DNA of 64,000 bases from Cloeon dipterum (GCF_949628265.1 NC_088788.1:3596001-3660000); one strand, 5' to 3'. Shown: positions 37,854 through 50,169, counted from the first letter of the stretch. Numbers and translations are program-made. Notes: generated from the sequence alone by a model not told the origin.

Positions 37854-40412
37854 TCACTGCTGCTGCTGCGGGTTGACCCCGGCCTGCCAGTCGAGGTAGA
37901 GGAAGTAAGTGCTGCCCGCGTAGGCCAACGAGTTGAACAGCCCGAATGAGCCGGCTGCGATGTTGGCCGCGCGGCCGTAGTCGTTCGTCGGACTCCACAC
38001 GGACAGCTGCACGATGAACGCGATCACGTACAACGCCGTGAACACAACGTAGTTGGCAAACTCCTGCAAAAAACAAAATTACAACCGATTAATTTTAATG
38101 AGTAAAATTAACATTTGAGATAACAGTTAAAGTGGAATGATGCAGGGCAACAGTTGAAAATTATTTGGATTGTTTGATGCCATAAACAATTTGTTGAACA
38201 ATTTGCAATAGGAAAAGGACATTCCTACAGTAAAAATACAAATTTTGCCTATTTTCTCCAAAATTTGCAGTGCTTGAACATATTTTCTTGGCATATTGCG
38301 ATTCCTCTCGTCGAGATCTGTCCAATTGTGTATGCCAATTATTGGGGAAACTCTTGGTTTTGAAATTAAATCGGATTTCAAGTAAGGAGACAGCCATTAC
38401 CATTTGAAAAGCACGCTAACTTTCCAAACAATTTTCTCAAAAAATTACAGTGCTTCTTATTGTTAGGCCAATTTAGGCTTTAACTGAATCCTAAGGGACG
38501 AGTTTATGCATTGGCAACAAGCATTTTCCAGGTTTTTGCAGTATCATTCCTCTTTAAATCAGGACAGCATAATTCGGTTGTTGTTTCTCAGTGGTGCATT
38601 GTAGAAAATTGCAGGTACAAAAATCAATTTCCACTCTCCATCCATTCCATTTAAGATATTTTTACTCATAAGTTATGGAGAGTAAAATATAGAATTGAAA
38701 AGCGACGCTGTTCTGTTTAATTTAGATATAAATATAATAAGGAAACTTCAGTTGGACATATTTTAAATCTAATTGTGTCCAGTTTCTTCCCAAGCAAAAT
38801 TGCTGTTGTAAACGACGTAAAAAGTTGTTTTCAAATTAATTTCCCGTTTACAGGAATTATATTAAAACTGCTAGGCAAATTAATATTTATTGCTGGTGAC
38901 GATGTAAGCAGACGAACTGAAGGAATACAGGTCATATTATAATGTTTCCAGTTGAAATTAAATGCAGTTACCTTGACGTACGGAAGAGTTGTTCATTTAA
39001 TAAAAATTAATTATTATAAGCTATAGCTATGAAGCTTTAAATTAATTTTTCCTTGATATAGATAACTTTATTTTTTATCCTTTTCTGTGAGCTAGAAAAA
39101 CTTGAAATCAGGCTAAAAGTTCATCCAGTAGATCTCCTCGATATTATAAAATATGTAATCAAACTGGGGACAGTCTTCTCTCTCTGCTCTACATTTTAAA
39201 ATGCAGCAAGGGATTTCCCGTTATTTATAGATGTACGGCTTTATCCTTCAGATTTTTCATTGACTTCACTCTGTTAAATTTTAATCCTTACTTTTCCAGG
39301 ATTTATCAAAAGAGTGCCAACAGTTGAAAAAATATCATATATGGAAATGACAGCAGTATTTTCAATAAATTAAAACAGGAACACTGCTAAGAACGTTAAA
39401 TACCAAATTTAAAATTATACCACCAATTTTGAGCATTTAATCGAGTGGTCCAGTAATTCTACTGACAATTCTTCTGTCACTGACTTGAGTTCATTATAGT
39501 TTCGAAATTAACTTTTTATGACTAAAAAATTTAATCGAGAAAAATTGCTTAACAATTTTTAAATATGTACAACTTGGCTTCAAAGCGTAAAATGCTTTAT
39601 TTACTTATTGCAAGTGGTTTTTCTCGAGAAAAAACCGGGAGAAACTGGACAGAAAAATGCTGCAAATCTGATTTGCCTCCTTTATTTTTAAACAGGATTT
39701 TTTCATATTTTTTTATAAGTTGATTTGTTAATTTGAAGCTAATTTTAATTACTCCTGACTTGTCATTAAAAATTATTTAAATACGAAAAGATGTCTAAAT
39801 AAATGAAAGTGTTTTTTGCTGGAGTTGGAATTTTTCAATTTCTTTGCTTGTACGGTCAAATAGTGAAAATTAAAAATGACACAATCAATTGGAGGATCTC
39901 GAAGCACAATTTTTAAACCTTCACTTTCTGAACGTACAAACAACAGATTAATTTTTCTCAATTATTTTAAAATATTTTCTTCAAAATCAGGAATTCATTT
40001 ACTCCTTTTTAAAGAAAAATGTTAAAAAATATTATATTATTTAAAAAGGTATACTCACAGTGAGGGTCCAGTTGATGGGCAGTTTGAGCGCCTCCCTGAT
40101 GGACAGCAGGTAGAGGAAAACCCAGACGAGTGTGGCGATGAAGGCGGTGACGGCGACAAAGAGGAACCAGTGGGTGCCGTCCTTGCGGGCCGGCGACGCG
40201 CACGCCATGCAAATGATCCCGAACAGCACTTGCGCCAGTTTCAGGATGCCTGGCGGGCCGAGGAAGTAGGCCACGTTGAACTGGAGCCAGTGCAGGCTGC
40301 CGCCGGGGTTTTGGCCGGGGTCCGTCTTCACGCTCGCCTGCTGCGCGGCTTGTTGCTGCTGCTGCTGCTGCGGCACCGTTTGCGCCGGCGGAACCTGCGT
40401 CTCGGCCATCAT
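37854..40412 (-). CDS. MARVEL-type four-helix membrane protein 1
   Basis: Two exons on the minus strand: 40412-40059 and 38063-37854; 187 residues. The N-terminus is cytosolic and Gln-rich (a run of seven Gln, VKTDPGQNP). Four hydrophobic segments follow: GILKLAQVLFGIICMACA, WFLFVAVTAFIATLVWVFLY, YVVFTALYVIAFIVQLSVW and a last one with NIAAGSFGLFNSLAYAGSTY, then a short Gln-rich tail. The layout, the FGIICxACASP motif after helix 1 and the GSFGxFN motif in helix 4 fit CMTM/MAL-type MARVEL proteins, which act in membrane trafficking and apposition. The intron falls right before helix 3 in phase 0, as in all four paralogues. It holds a TTAA-family element. The start is ATG ATG. Confidence 0.85.
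38131..38553 (+). mobile_element. TTAA-family MITE (family A), copy 4
   Basis: Flanked by TTAA at 38127-38130 and 38554-38557. The ends are AGTGGAATGATGCAG and GCAGTATCATTCCTCT. The 423-bp interior matches the other copies. It lies in the intron of MARVEL gene 1. Confidence 0.9.
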
Positions 40413-43227
40413 CCTGTCAGATCGAAAAATTATACTTTTATTTCATTTCAGGCGTAGCACTACTTATTCTGGAAATTAGATGGACAGAAGGGGAATAGGA
40501 TTTTTACGACTTTTTTTTTTGTTTATTTCTGTTTGACTGAAGCTAAAATTCAGGGTTCGGATTCACGCGACGCGCAGATATGGCGTCTGGTAGAGTACGG
40601 CGGGAAAGTTTCAAACGTAAAAGGAAATTTATCATGAAAATACCTTCAGCACAATGAATATTTTTGTTGTTATTTCTTTACTAACAGCTGATTAGCCCGG
40701 TAATTGGCGAATCGACCGTTAGATGGCACGTCAGGCTATTGGAAATTTAACAAAATACGCGGAAATGAAATTATATGGTCGGCACGCCTCTTTTTCGACG
40801 CTTCTGATTGGCTGACTGGATTGACCTCCATTATTTCGACGCCATATTGACTTCTGACCGGCGGGAAACTACCACAGATCGCAACCTGGCCCCCGGCTCT
40901 TCTTTGCTAACTCAAGTTGTATTTTTTGAGCATGATTAAATAAATTAAAAATTGTGTGTCACTGATAAAAATTAAAAATGAATGTTAAAAGAAGCGTTTA
41001 ATTTGTCCCATTTGAAAATAATAATAAGGTTTTGTCCCTTCCCAATTTTGTCACAATTCATTCAAACCATTTTAACTGAAATGATTGTATGTTTAAATCC
41101 TTATCTTCCTCAAAAAATACTTAAAATTGTATTATTGTACATCCTGAAGCGCTGACGAGTGCTCTGAAAGTCGTCAACCAACTGTATGTCACCCTTTCAA
41201 GGCTGAAAATAATTACTCACTCTCATATATACACTGCACGTTTACGACTCATTTCCTTTACCGTGCAAAAATTTCCGGTAAAAACTGCTTTTTGTTTGCT
41301 CCGAAAAGTTACGCACTTTTTGTAACATTAAATTTTAAACAAAATTTTCCACTTGGAAATTTTCCTCGTGTTTATTTTCCTTCCGCTCATCATGACAGAA
41401 ATTTTTATTTTTAGGGTTAAAAATTAGATTAAATGTTGATAAAAAAAAACTGCTAAACTGGAACCAAACCATTGTTTAATGTTGCTTTGGTCTTTAAAAA
41501 GAGCAATTTTTAATTCGTGCGAAAAGAAAAAATGCTGGAGGAATAAATTGTTCAATTTGATCAATTTTCAATTGGTTAAAATATTGGAATTTAAATAATT
41601 TTTTAACTACAGAGCATAGACAAAATTTTCCAGGCGTAGTGTTTTATGAGATCAGCACCGCCTACTGCGCTAAAAACCTCGTCATCCTGCATAATATAAT
41701 GCGCGTATTGTGCACTCCATAGCTCTAATTGGCAAAGCTGCTGTGTTTAACAGTTTTGTGCGAGAAAAAGCAACATCAGCAGCTACCCGTTCGTTGGAGC
41801 AAAACAAGGCTGCGCGGACACTGCCGACGAGAATACTAATTACCGGCCAGCCAGCCTCTTTATAACTGTTCATATAAGAATGATCCAACCAGGAATAGAC
41901 GAGAGAGACGCAAAGAATGAGAGACGCGCGCTCAGGTCTAAATTTGGGCATGCCCGCAACTTCTTTCCTGCCGAATTTCAACAAAAACCAAGCCCAGAAA
42001 AATACGAAAACTGCTTCAATTGTTAAATTTATAAGAGAACAGTTATTTTTTCTCTTAAAAACAAAACAAAACAAAACAAATAAATCGTGGCGGAAGATCA
42101 CGTTTGAAATTTAAAAGCAACCTGCTTTTGGAATTTCCGCAGCGCTGCTTTTAAAATCATAAAAGCGACCCCATTTTCCTTACCTGATATTCTTTTCCGG
42201 TAGTATTCGTGTGTGTGTCTGCTGTGTTGGCAGGCGAGTTTTAACTGACTGACTGACTGGCCTTGTGGCTCTTCGTCGCACACGGAGGAGTGAACCTTAC
42301 GAAGAGCAACCGTGTGACGTAACAGCCTGAATTACCGCCGTGAGATAACGCGTGCGTATACATATACGTGGTAGGTAGGTAGGTAGGTAGGTTGGCTGCA
42401 TGGGCGGAGAACGCCGGAGGAAGAGAACAAAACCGGCCGACCGACACGCCGCATGTGTGTGTGTTTTATTTTAATATAGTATTGCGCGTGCATACGGCGT
42501 CTATTCAGGGCTCTGGTGCAAAAGGACGCGTGTGTGTTTGTGTGTGCGATGCGCCGGCATTACTCATGCACCCACCCACTTGAAAACACTTTCTTACTTT
42601 CGATAAGCCTTCGAACAACCGCATGACGCGTGTTTTTCTCTAGCAAAAAAGGAACGATTTATTTTTTTTAAATTACTCTTTGTTGCAAGCAGGGTTATTT
42701 GCTCTAAATTTTCTGAGCTATATATTTATCAATCAATTAATATTTAAAATAATTGAAAAAAGGATTGATAAATTTAAAGCCAAAATTTACCTCCTAAGCA
42801 GAATTGTAAATTATTTAAAAATTGGTTGGAAAATTTACACGCAATCTCCCTTATTGATTTCTTATTTAATATCACAACAAATGAGTTTCTTCATAAAACT
42901 GCACACGCGGTTGAAAGCGAATAAAAATTGCATATTTTATTTCAACAGCAAATATTTTTACTTAAAAATAAAATTACTTACCAGTGAATTTAATTTCCAA
43001 ATAAAATCAAGGAGTGTATACTGCCAACAAAAACTTCGCAGTTCCATTTAAGCTCGAACACATTTTTATTTTATTATTAATTATAATAAGAAAAAATATA
43101 AAACTGCATCTTCTTAACATCTTGAGCATCGTCTTTCCTGGACCCTTGACGAAGTCTTAAACTTCTGCAACACGTAAAATTGATTTTCAGTAAGAGCGAC
43201 CGCTTCAGAATTATCTTCTTTTTTTTG
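40413..43227. other. Spacer upstream of MARVEL gene 1
   Basis: This holds the MARVEL-1 upstream region with a family D-like element at about 40552-40893, then AT-rich DNA. Simple repeats occur at 42060-42078 (AAAAC)n, 42246-42262 (GACT)n, 42368-42392 (GTAG)n and around 42530-42546 (GT)n. The minus-strand frame at 41682-42101 and plus-strand frame at 42680-43051 have AT-driven composition and no motif. No gene is called. Confidence 0.5.
40552..40893. mobile_element. Family D-related element
   Basis: The left end CAGGGTTCGGATTCACGCGA followed by CGCGCAGATATGGCGTC matches the end of the 21903 and 49686 elements. The right side has GACGCCATATTGACTTCTGAC and ends near CAACCTGG. The interior is not co-linear with the other two copies, so this is a relative sharing termini rather than a direct copy. 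It sits ~140 bp upstream of MARVEL gene 1. Confidence 0.55.
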
Positions 43228-44553
43228 CTAATTACGTGGCGTAGAACGAGTTTCCAAAAATGCGAGGAAAGCGCTGGCTGCGTAGGCAATTGTGTTGAAA
43301 ACGCCGAAACTGCCTGCCGCCAAATTAGCGCCCTTGGAGGGAAGTTTATTGGACGCCGGCCCCCAAACTCCCAGTTGAGCTGTGCGGCCGCTGTAAAATA
43401 GAGGACCGCAAGAATCGCGAAGCTAACCAATTCCTGCAAAAGATCACAAGAAGATATTAGAAATTTTTCTTTCTGATAATTTAAGTTACAATTGGGTCTT
43501 TTATTTCTGTTTTACTATGAATATTTTAAAATTTAATTAACAGATTTTTCGAAGACCTGATTTTAAAATATAAAAAATTAATTTTTAAGGAGTTAAGCAA
43601 ATCTCGTTTATTTTCTGGAGTTTTTTGTTGGAAAATTTACGAACTTAAATTTTCTAAATGCATCAAATACAATTTTTGCGCTCAAATTGGCCATTTGTGT
43701 AAACCCATAGTGTTTGAAGCCCCCAACCGATGGCGCCACAGTATACTTAATTAATAAATTTAATTTTAATTAACTTCCGCTGTGATTTCAGACTCAATCC
43801 TGCCAATGTGCATTCTTCACTTAAAATTCTTTCTTTTGACGTGCTGAAAACCAAAATCGGTTCAGCCATTCTCCGTAGAAACGTTGGTAAAGATTTTTTT
43901 TATTTCAAAAATTGGTTTTCACGATTTTACGGCGATTGGCTGAACCGATTTTGGTTTTCAGCACGTCAAAAAATAGCAAATTAATTGAAGAATGCACAGT
44001 AGCTAGATTGAGTCTGAAATCACAGCGGAAGTGCCTTAAAATCGAAAGTCTACGGTGTCTCCATCTGTTGGCGGCTTCGAACACTTAGGGTTTATGCAAC
44101 TGGTGAATTTTAGTGTTCAATTTATTTTTTAAACTTAAAGAAACTGAGAAAAAATTTCACTATTATAGTTTACGAGTTAAAATGATAGGATTAAATAAAA
44201 ATAAGAAGAAAAACACTAACTACGGCGTTCCAGTTGACACCAGCGACGGATCCCATGACGTTAAACATGTAATTGATGATCCACAGGATGGTGAATATGA
44301 ACGAAATCGCCGCTACAAAGAGAAACCAGCCCGTGGCGGGATGCTGGGCGGGCGAGGCGCACGCCAGGCAGATGATGCCGAAGACGAATTCAACCAGCAG
44401 CAGCATGCCGGCCACTGTCGTGTAGAACCTGGAAAAGTCCAACCGGATGCCGCCGCCACCTAAACTCGGTTCCGGGGCAGGGGGTAACACCGTCGGGCCG
44501 TCCGGTAGCGGGGGCACCGGAAGCTCTTCTGTTCGTGACCAGTCCGTCATCAT
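43228..44553 (-). pseudogene. MARVEL-type membrane protein 2, frameshifted
   Basis: Two exons on the minus strand: 44553-44221 (intact, 111 codons) and 43433-43228. Exon 1 has a Pro-rich N-terminus, then AGMLLLVEFVFGIICLACAS and WFLFVAAISFIFTILW. Exon 2 begins ELVSFAILAVLYFTAA in frame, but the continuation homologous to the paralogues (AQLGVWGPASNK, ANLAAGSFGVFN) is in another frame. The shift falls between about 43383 and 43400, near a GCGGCCGC run, and equals two extra or one missing base. The rest of exon 2 is open to a stop at 43228. Splice sites (GTTAGT donor, TTTTGCAG acceptor) look good and the sequence is otherwise well conserved, so this is either a very young pseudogene or an assembly/sequencing error. 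The intron contains a fold-back element. Confidence 0.75.
43690..44103. mobile_element. Fold-back element, family B, copy 2
   Basis: The same palindromic architecture as 31119-31543: CAACCGATGGCGCCACAGTA and the complementary CCATCTGTTGGCGGC arm, with TTCAGCCATTCTCCGTAGAA paired with TTTTACGGCGATTGGCTGAA. About 414 bp, inside the MARVEL-2 intron. Confidence 0.88.
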
Positions 44554-44738
44554 AGCCGCTGAAATTAAACAAAGGGGTGCATCTGACAAGGGTATTGATT
44601 GTCACTCATCAAAAAATAGATTTTAGAGGCTGATTTTCTAAGAAGGAAACGAGACGACTGGTTAAAGAGAGGAAATTTTTTATTGGATCAAGGGGAAAAG
44701 TGGTTTTCTACGAGGTAAATTGATTGATGCTTCAATTG

Positions 44739-45167
44739 ACCAGTTGTATAAACCCTTAGTGTTCGAAGCCGCCAACAGATGGCGCCACTGTATAATTTAT
44801 TAAAAAAAATAGTTTTACGGCACTTCCGCTGTGATTTCAGACTCAATTCTGCTACTGTGCATTCTTCACTTAATATGCTTTCTTTTGACGTGCTGAAAAC
44901 CAAAATCCGTTCAGCCATTCTCCGTAGAAACGTCGGAAAAGATTTTTTTATTTCTAAAACTTGTTTTTCACGATTCTATGGCGATTGGCTGAACCGATTT
45001 TGGTTTTCAGAACGTCAAAAGAAAGTATAATAAGTGAAGAATGCACAGTAGCTAGTTCGAGTCTGAAATCGTAGCGGAAATGCCTTAAAATTAAATTTGT
45101 TACGAAAGTTAACGGTGTCGCCATCTGTTTGCGGCTTTAAACACTAAGGGTTTATTATACAACTGGT
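44739..45167. mobile_element. Fold-back element, family B, copy 3
   Basis: A third copy, ~429 bp, ends ACCAGTTGTATAAACCC / TATACAACTGGT, just upstream of the MARVEL-2 start. It is closer to copy 2 than to copy 1 in the central part (CGTTCAGCCATTCTCCGTAG), suggesting a local or recent relation. Confidence 0.88.
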
Positions 45168-46186
45168 TAAATTTGACAGGAAATTATTAAAGTTTTTCTT
45201 TGAAGGGGTTTCTGGACAAAACACCGTAAATCAATGAATAAAATCCAAATAATCTGGAAAGCTACTAAATTTCTTGTTTGTTTATACTAATCAAAATAAG
45301 CTAAAATATCCGAATAGAAAAAATTGAATTTACGCCAAAAAAATGTTTTTTGTCTAGCAGAGGACTTTACATTTTGTGTAGCCATTTCATCTTATAAATT
45401 ATTTATTGTTTTCCATGAAAGATAGGTGGCTGTTAGCTGCAGATTCCTGAGATATAGTAACAACAACAGTGCTGACAAACGCGAATTAATCCATAAAGCC
45501 ACTGAAATGCTCTAGTACTGCGAGCTGGGGTAAACAGCTACTTCTGCAGCTCTTATTGAGTTGATATTGGAAGGGTTGTTGCTAGCAAGACCATCAGTAC
45601 TTTGATACTAATTGAATGTTTGCAAAATTTCTCATAAAAAAGGGAACATATGTATTTTCTACCTTGTTAAATTTGTGAAACGTCGTTTCAGATCTGAGTC
45701 GCTTAACGATCCGCTTGTGACTGATGGCCGCTGAGGCAAACGCGATTTCCTAATCTCTTTATCAGCAACTGATAGGAATTCAGTCAAATATTGTCCTTAA
45801 GTATGTAATCTAAATTCATCACCACTTGGATATATACGTCACTTTCGAGGAATTCTGAATTTAATACTCTTATTGTTTCAGTTTCATCATGAGGGAAGGG
45901 TGAGGAAGCTTGCAAAACAAACCAAAATTTGATATTTCTTTATTTATTTTAAGCGAGAATGATTTAGTTCTTCGCAGGGCTCCATACTTCAATTGCGGTA
46001 AAAATGTAATTATAATCAAACAAAAAGTCTCCTAGACTTTTTGAAATGGACTCATGCCGAAGGGTAAAAAATTAAGAAATTAAATTATACACGACAAGTT
46101 ATAATAATTGTAAATTAGATTTTAATGAAAAATGAATCACAAAAACAATGGAAATGATGAGTAAAAAATATCACGAGAGCATAAAA
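45168..46186. other. Spacer between MARVEL genes 2 and 3
   Basis: AT-rich, with no gene recognised. The part next to 46186 is presumably the MARVEL-3 3' UTR. Confidence 0.55.
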
Positions 46187-47673
46187 TTAGCTTCTGATCG
46201 GCTCTGCTTTCCACTCGACGAAAGCGAAGTATGTGCTGGCGCAGTAGAGGATGAAATTGAAGAGACCGAAGCTGCCAGCTGCCAAATTCGCGCCTGCCCC
46301 TGACTGAACGGGAGGAGACCAAATGGACAGCTGCGTGATGAAGGCTGTCAGGTAGAGCACCGACAATGCACCGTGACATCCCATTTCCTGCAACAGAAAT
46401 TTCCATTTTTAAAAATCCATATTTGTTATCAAATGAAAGTAAACTGGCAACTTTTCACATTTTCTTACGCATTCCATGAATTGTTTTTTTAAAAGTAAAA
46501 TTACAAATTCATTTTCCCGTTGAAAACTTGAATGAAAAAAACATTAAATTTGCTTCTAGCTGCGTCAAAAACATAATATTATGGTTGGAAATTTTTTACG
46601 ATCTGTTTTTTGTTTTCGTCTGATTTTCATTAGGCAACAATGTGCTCGGATCACGCAATTGTAAGACTTTAAAAATATTAAAAACCTTTAAACAGCCTTC
46701 GAAGCCTCATTAAAAAACACAAATATTTATGTCATACGGTGCTTGATGATTAAAAAACAGGAAATTTTAAATTTTTTTAAACTGTATAGTTTTTTAATCT
46801 AGTTGTTTCTAAATTGAATTCATTATTAAATAGAAACAAATTTTAATTTTACCTCAGTGTTCCGAAAAACAGAAGAAATACTTCAAAATTTTCATTCAGT
46901 TTTGAAAGTTGTTTTATCAGATAATTTTGCCAAGGTTCTATTTGCGCACATTTTTTATTTTGTGTAGCAAAATGGAGTCATTTATAGGGAAACATTTTAA
47001 TAGCATTTTTCATTTTATATTATCTGATTGTAAAAATACTGAAAGCTGAGCATGTGCATACAATTGTTCTTTTAAAGAAAATAAAACTGCAGCCTCCAAA
47101 AATTTTTCAGCAGAAAATCACTGGGAAAAAATTAATATTTATCTAAATTTTTTATAAATCACTAAAACTGTGTCTCATTCCTTCAAAACAGTTGTCTAAA
47201 ATAATATTATTCAACCTTAAATAAAAATGTTTCGAACTTTCAAACATATTCCCCGTTAAAAATTTATTTTTTTAATATTTCCTGTTTGTTCTACTGCAAT
47301 CGAAAAAATTATAAAAACTCACAATCATATTCCACGGGAGGGACTTGAAGACGTCCTTAATGGTGAAAAAGTAGACGACGATCCAGAGGAAGGTGAGCAG
47401 AAACGAGATGACTACAACAAAGAGGAACCAGTGCGTGCCGGCTTTTTGGGCCGGCGCCGAGCACGCGATGCAGATGATGCCGAAGAGGAACTGCACCAGC
47501 CGCAGGATGCCTGGGATGGTTCTGATGAAGTGGTGGATGTCGATGTGGATGCCCCACAGGCCGCCGGAGGTCGAGCCCATGCCGTGGCTAGCCGGCACCC
47601 CCGATGGGTTCGTCGGCTGCTGCTGCGAGGCCGACGGCTCTTGCTGCTGGTTCTGCGACCATTCGGACATCAT
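46187..47673 (-). CDS. MARVEL-type four-helix membrane protein 3
   Basis: Two exons on the minus strand: 47673-47323 and 46387-46187; 183 residues. A Gln/Ser/Pro-rich N-terminus (WSQNQQQEPSASQQQPTNPS) precedes helix 1 (GILRLVQFLFGIICIACSAP), helix 2 (WFLFVVVISFLLTFLWIVVY), helix 3 (GALSVLYLTAFITQLSIW) and helix 4 (NLAAGSFGLFNFILYCASTY), ending FVEWKAEPIRS. It shares the phase-0 intron before helix 3 and the ATG ATG start with its paralogues. Closest by eye to MARVEL 1 (HWFLFV, SIWSP/SVWSP). Expected in the plasma membrane or trafficking vesicles; the specific role is unknown. Confidence 0.85.
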
Positions 47674-48974
47674 TGTTGCAAAATTTGGACTTCAGGAGCT
47701 GAAATAAAAATGATAATTTAGTATCGACTGAAAATTAAAATAAAAATATATTGTTTGTGTCTAAATCTCTGCAATGAGCTACTTTCTAGATTTCATTCTG
47801 AGAGAAAACGGTTTTTATATAGGCTTTGTAAATATATAAATTATGTGGTTTTCATTTGATTTACAAAACAGCAAGTTTAGAAAATAGAAAAATGTTTATC
47901 AACAGATGGTTGTTTAATAGTTTTAAATGTGTCATTCACGAAAACTGGTTGTTGAACCTTTTTTATCATATTATTATGATAGAATTTCATGTTATGGATA
48001 TCGCTAACAGACGAGAAGTCGGCTTTGGCCGAAAAATATTTTATTTTGATTCTGACATTTCTGACGACATAGAGGAAAATATATTTTTAATTTTTTATCC
48101 AAAAATAATCCGAATTTACCTATAAAAATCCACCTGAATATTATTTTAAAGCTACTTAAAGAATTAAACATGAAAAATAATTGGAAATCCATGAATATTT
48201 AAGATTATTTGGTTAATATCGGTATAAACCATTTAAAATCCCCTTTAATTAAATTAAATAATTCCCCTACAGTAAAAGTGACGGTCTTTTTTTGCTATTG
48301 AAATACTGAGTAAACCAAATAATTAATTTCAACTGCGGTAAAACCTTTTGCTCGCTAACCACATTTCCGTCTGACGAGCATTATCTATGCCTCACACTCT
48401 GTAATATTTCTACAACAAACACGCGGCTCGATTCATTGTTTGTCACTTTTCTAGGTAAAGGACGGGTTTGAACTATGAGAGATAAGCATATAGGACTTAT
48501 TCCGCACTCTTATCTCAGCGCAGGTGACACAATCCAAGAATTCTCTAAGAATCGTTTCCAAAAGTCTTGACAGAAAAATTAAAATGTTCCTTCGTTTTCG
48601 CGTAAAATATGGAATGCGTGTCAAGCGAAATTTTATCAGCGAGTCGACCCCTGGCCGCGTTGGACTTGACTCACCTGATATGTGCTCGCTATAGTGTGTG
48701 TAGGTGCAAATTCACTCACTCAGTGGCACGCCTGAAGTAACACTGCACTGCACTGATATCTCATCAAAAGCAGCACTGACTAAAGGCTGAGCGCGTATCG
48801 TGACGTGCCACTGATAAGAAACTCCCTTTTAAGGCTTTCCCTTTCTCCGATTGCCACACCGGCGCTGTCTGCAGTCCGACAGCGACTCCTATGCAACCCG
48901 CACGCCACCCGTGTGCTGCGGCTTTGCCTCACTTTTACTTCTACAGGGGTTCACAGCCACACATACACTTAAAA
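47674..48974. other. MARVEL-3 upstream region with GATA-like sites
   Basis: AT-rich spacer. Between 48478 and 48815 there are several GATA-type motifs (AGATAAGC, TTATCTC, TGATATC, TGATAAGA), more than elsewhere in nearby spacers. They could be gut or blood enhancer sites, but this is only motif counting. No gene is seen. Confidence 0.35.
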
Positions 48975-49337
48975 ACCGTCTTTGATGAAGTTTCTGAGCA
49001 CACCAGTCGATTCTTGAGGGTCGAATTTGGTAAAATGGATATTTTTCCGGCCAAAAAGTGTAGTATGACGTCGTGCGAACTTTTTTCCCGCCAAAACAAT
49101 ATGAATGCGAGAATTGCGCATGCGTGAGAGCTGGTTTGAGCACCTCTTGCAGAGAGACCGCCTGTTTGTCAGATCCAGCCAGCTCTGACGCATGCGCACT
49201 TCTCGCATTCATATTGTTTTGGCGGGAAAAAAGTTCACACGTCGCTCTGCACGTTTTGGTCGGAAAAATATCCACTTTAACTAATTCGACCATCAGGAAT
49301 CGGTTGGTGTGCTTAGAAACTTTGTCAAAGACGGTCT
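48975..49337. mobile_element. Fold-back element, family C, copy 1
   Basis: A palindromic element with ends ACCGTCTTTGATGAAGTTTC / GAAACTTTGTCAAAGACGGT. Complementary arms contain CCGCCAAAACAATATGAATG and CATTCATATTGTTTTGGCGG. A second copy is at 55868. TTAA is beside the left end. Confidence 0.87.
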
Positions 49338-49685
49338 AACTTACAATATTTGTGCGTTTTCAGATGATATTTGATAGAAAGGGAAATTCTGTCCAACTAA
49401 GAATTAATTTGACTATTATTAATATAAAAATTTCAAGAATGAAACAAAATTTAACTAATTCATCATAGTTTTCCTGAAGTGTCGCAATTTTCTCACATAA
49501 TTTCTATTTTTAATTGACTTATTGTTAGATAAAATTAATGTATTTATGACAAAGTGTGAGAATTAACTAAAAACTGTTAGATTTTGACATTATATTCGGC
49601 TGATTCTCAACAAAGAGGTACGCAAAAAACTATCGGTGCGCTGTCATAAATAAGCCCATCAATAGATTCAGCTTGTTTATCAAAC

Positions 49686-49969
49686 CAGCGGAAGCCAGAT
49701 TTGCGATAAAATTGGTTCGCACTGCGCATATCCAAGATGTCGTCTGAATGTGGGAAGCAAAACGCTCTCTTTGGATTGCCGTTCGAGTGTCAAGAGTTTG
49801 TTTTTACGTTCCAAAAGACACAATTAGTCCACAAGTAATGCAAATTATACGTCCCAATATTGACGAAAACTTGCACTTCTTTTCGCGCATTTTCACGTGA
49901 CCGTTTTTTCGCGCCATACTCCAACGGACGCCATGTCTGCGCGTCGCACGAATCTGGACCCCGCTGTAT
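49686..49969. mobile_element. Family D element, copy 2
   Basis: Reverse-oriented relative to 21903-22176: ACCAATTTT/AAAATTGGTTC and CACTGCGCA at the left, CTCTTTGGATTGCCGT, TTTCGCGCATTTTCACGTGA, and GACGCCATGTCTGCGCGTCG before AATCTGGACCCCGCTG at the right. The termini CAGCGG...CCAGATT are inverted repeats. It lies ~280 bp upstream of peptide gene 1. Confidence 0.78.
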
Positions 49970-50169
49970 CAAACCAAAAATAATCTGTACAAGTTAAAAA
50001 GAACGAATGCTCAATAATGTAAATTATCACATTGAAAATGTTCGGTTTTAGTTAAAACGTTGCATAATCAGTATTTCTTATGTGTCATTTCCTTGATGTT
50101 ACGCTGGCAGAGTCAGCATTTTTTTTTCATTTTTAGGTTATATAAGTGATAGGTTATAGGTTACAACCA

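Noticed and set aside
41682-42101. 139-codon minus-strand ORF
   Set aside because: Hydrophobic AT-driven translation, no recognised family, no signal-peptide-like start, no splice partner.
42680-43051. 123-codon plus-strand ORF
   Set aside because: Lys/Ile/Phe-rich product of very AT-rich DNA, typical of chance open frames in this spacer.
43383-43400. Explaining the MARVEL-2 frame change by an extra splice
   Set aside because: The nearby acceptor-like ACAG words do not restore frame in any phase with the exon 1 donor.
48889-49339. Overlapping ORFs of 78-134 codons on both strands
   Set aside because: They lie in the palindromic family C element and arise from its inverted arms.
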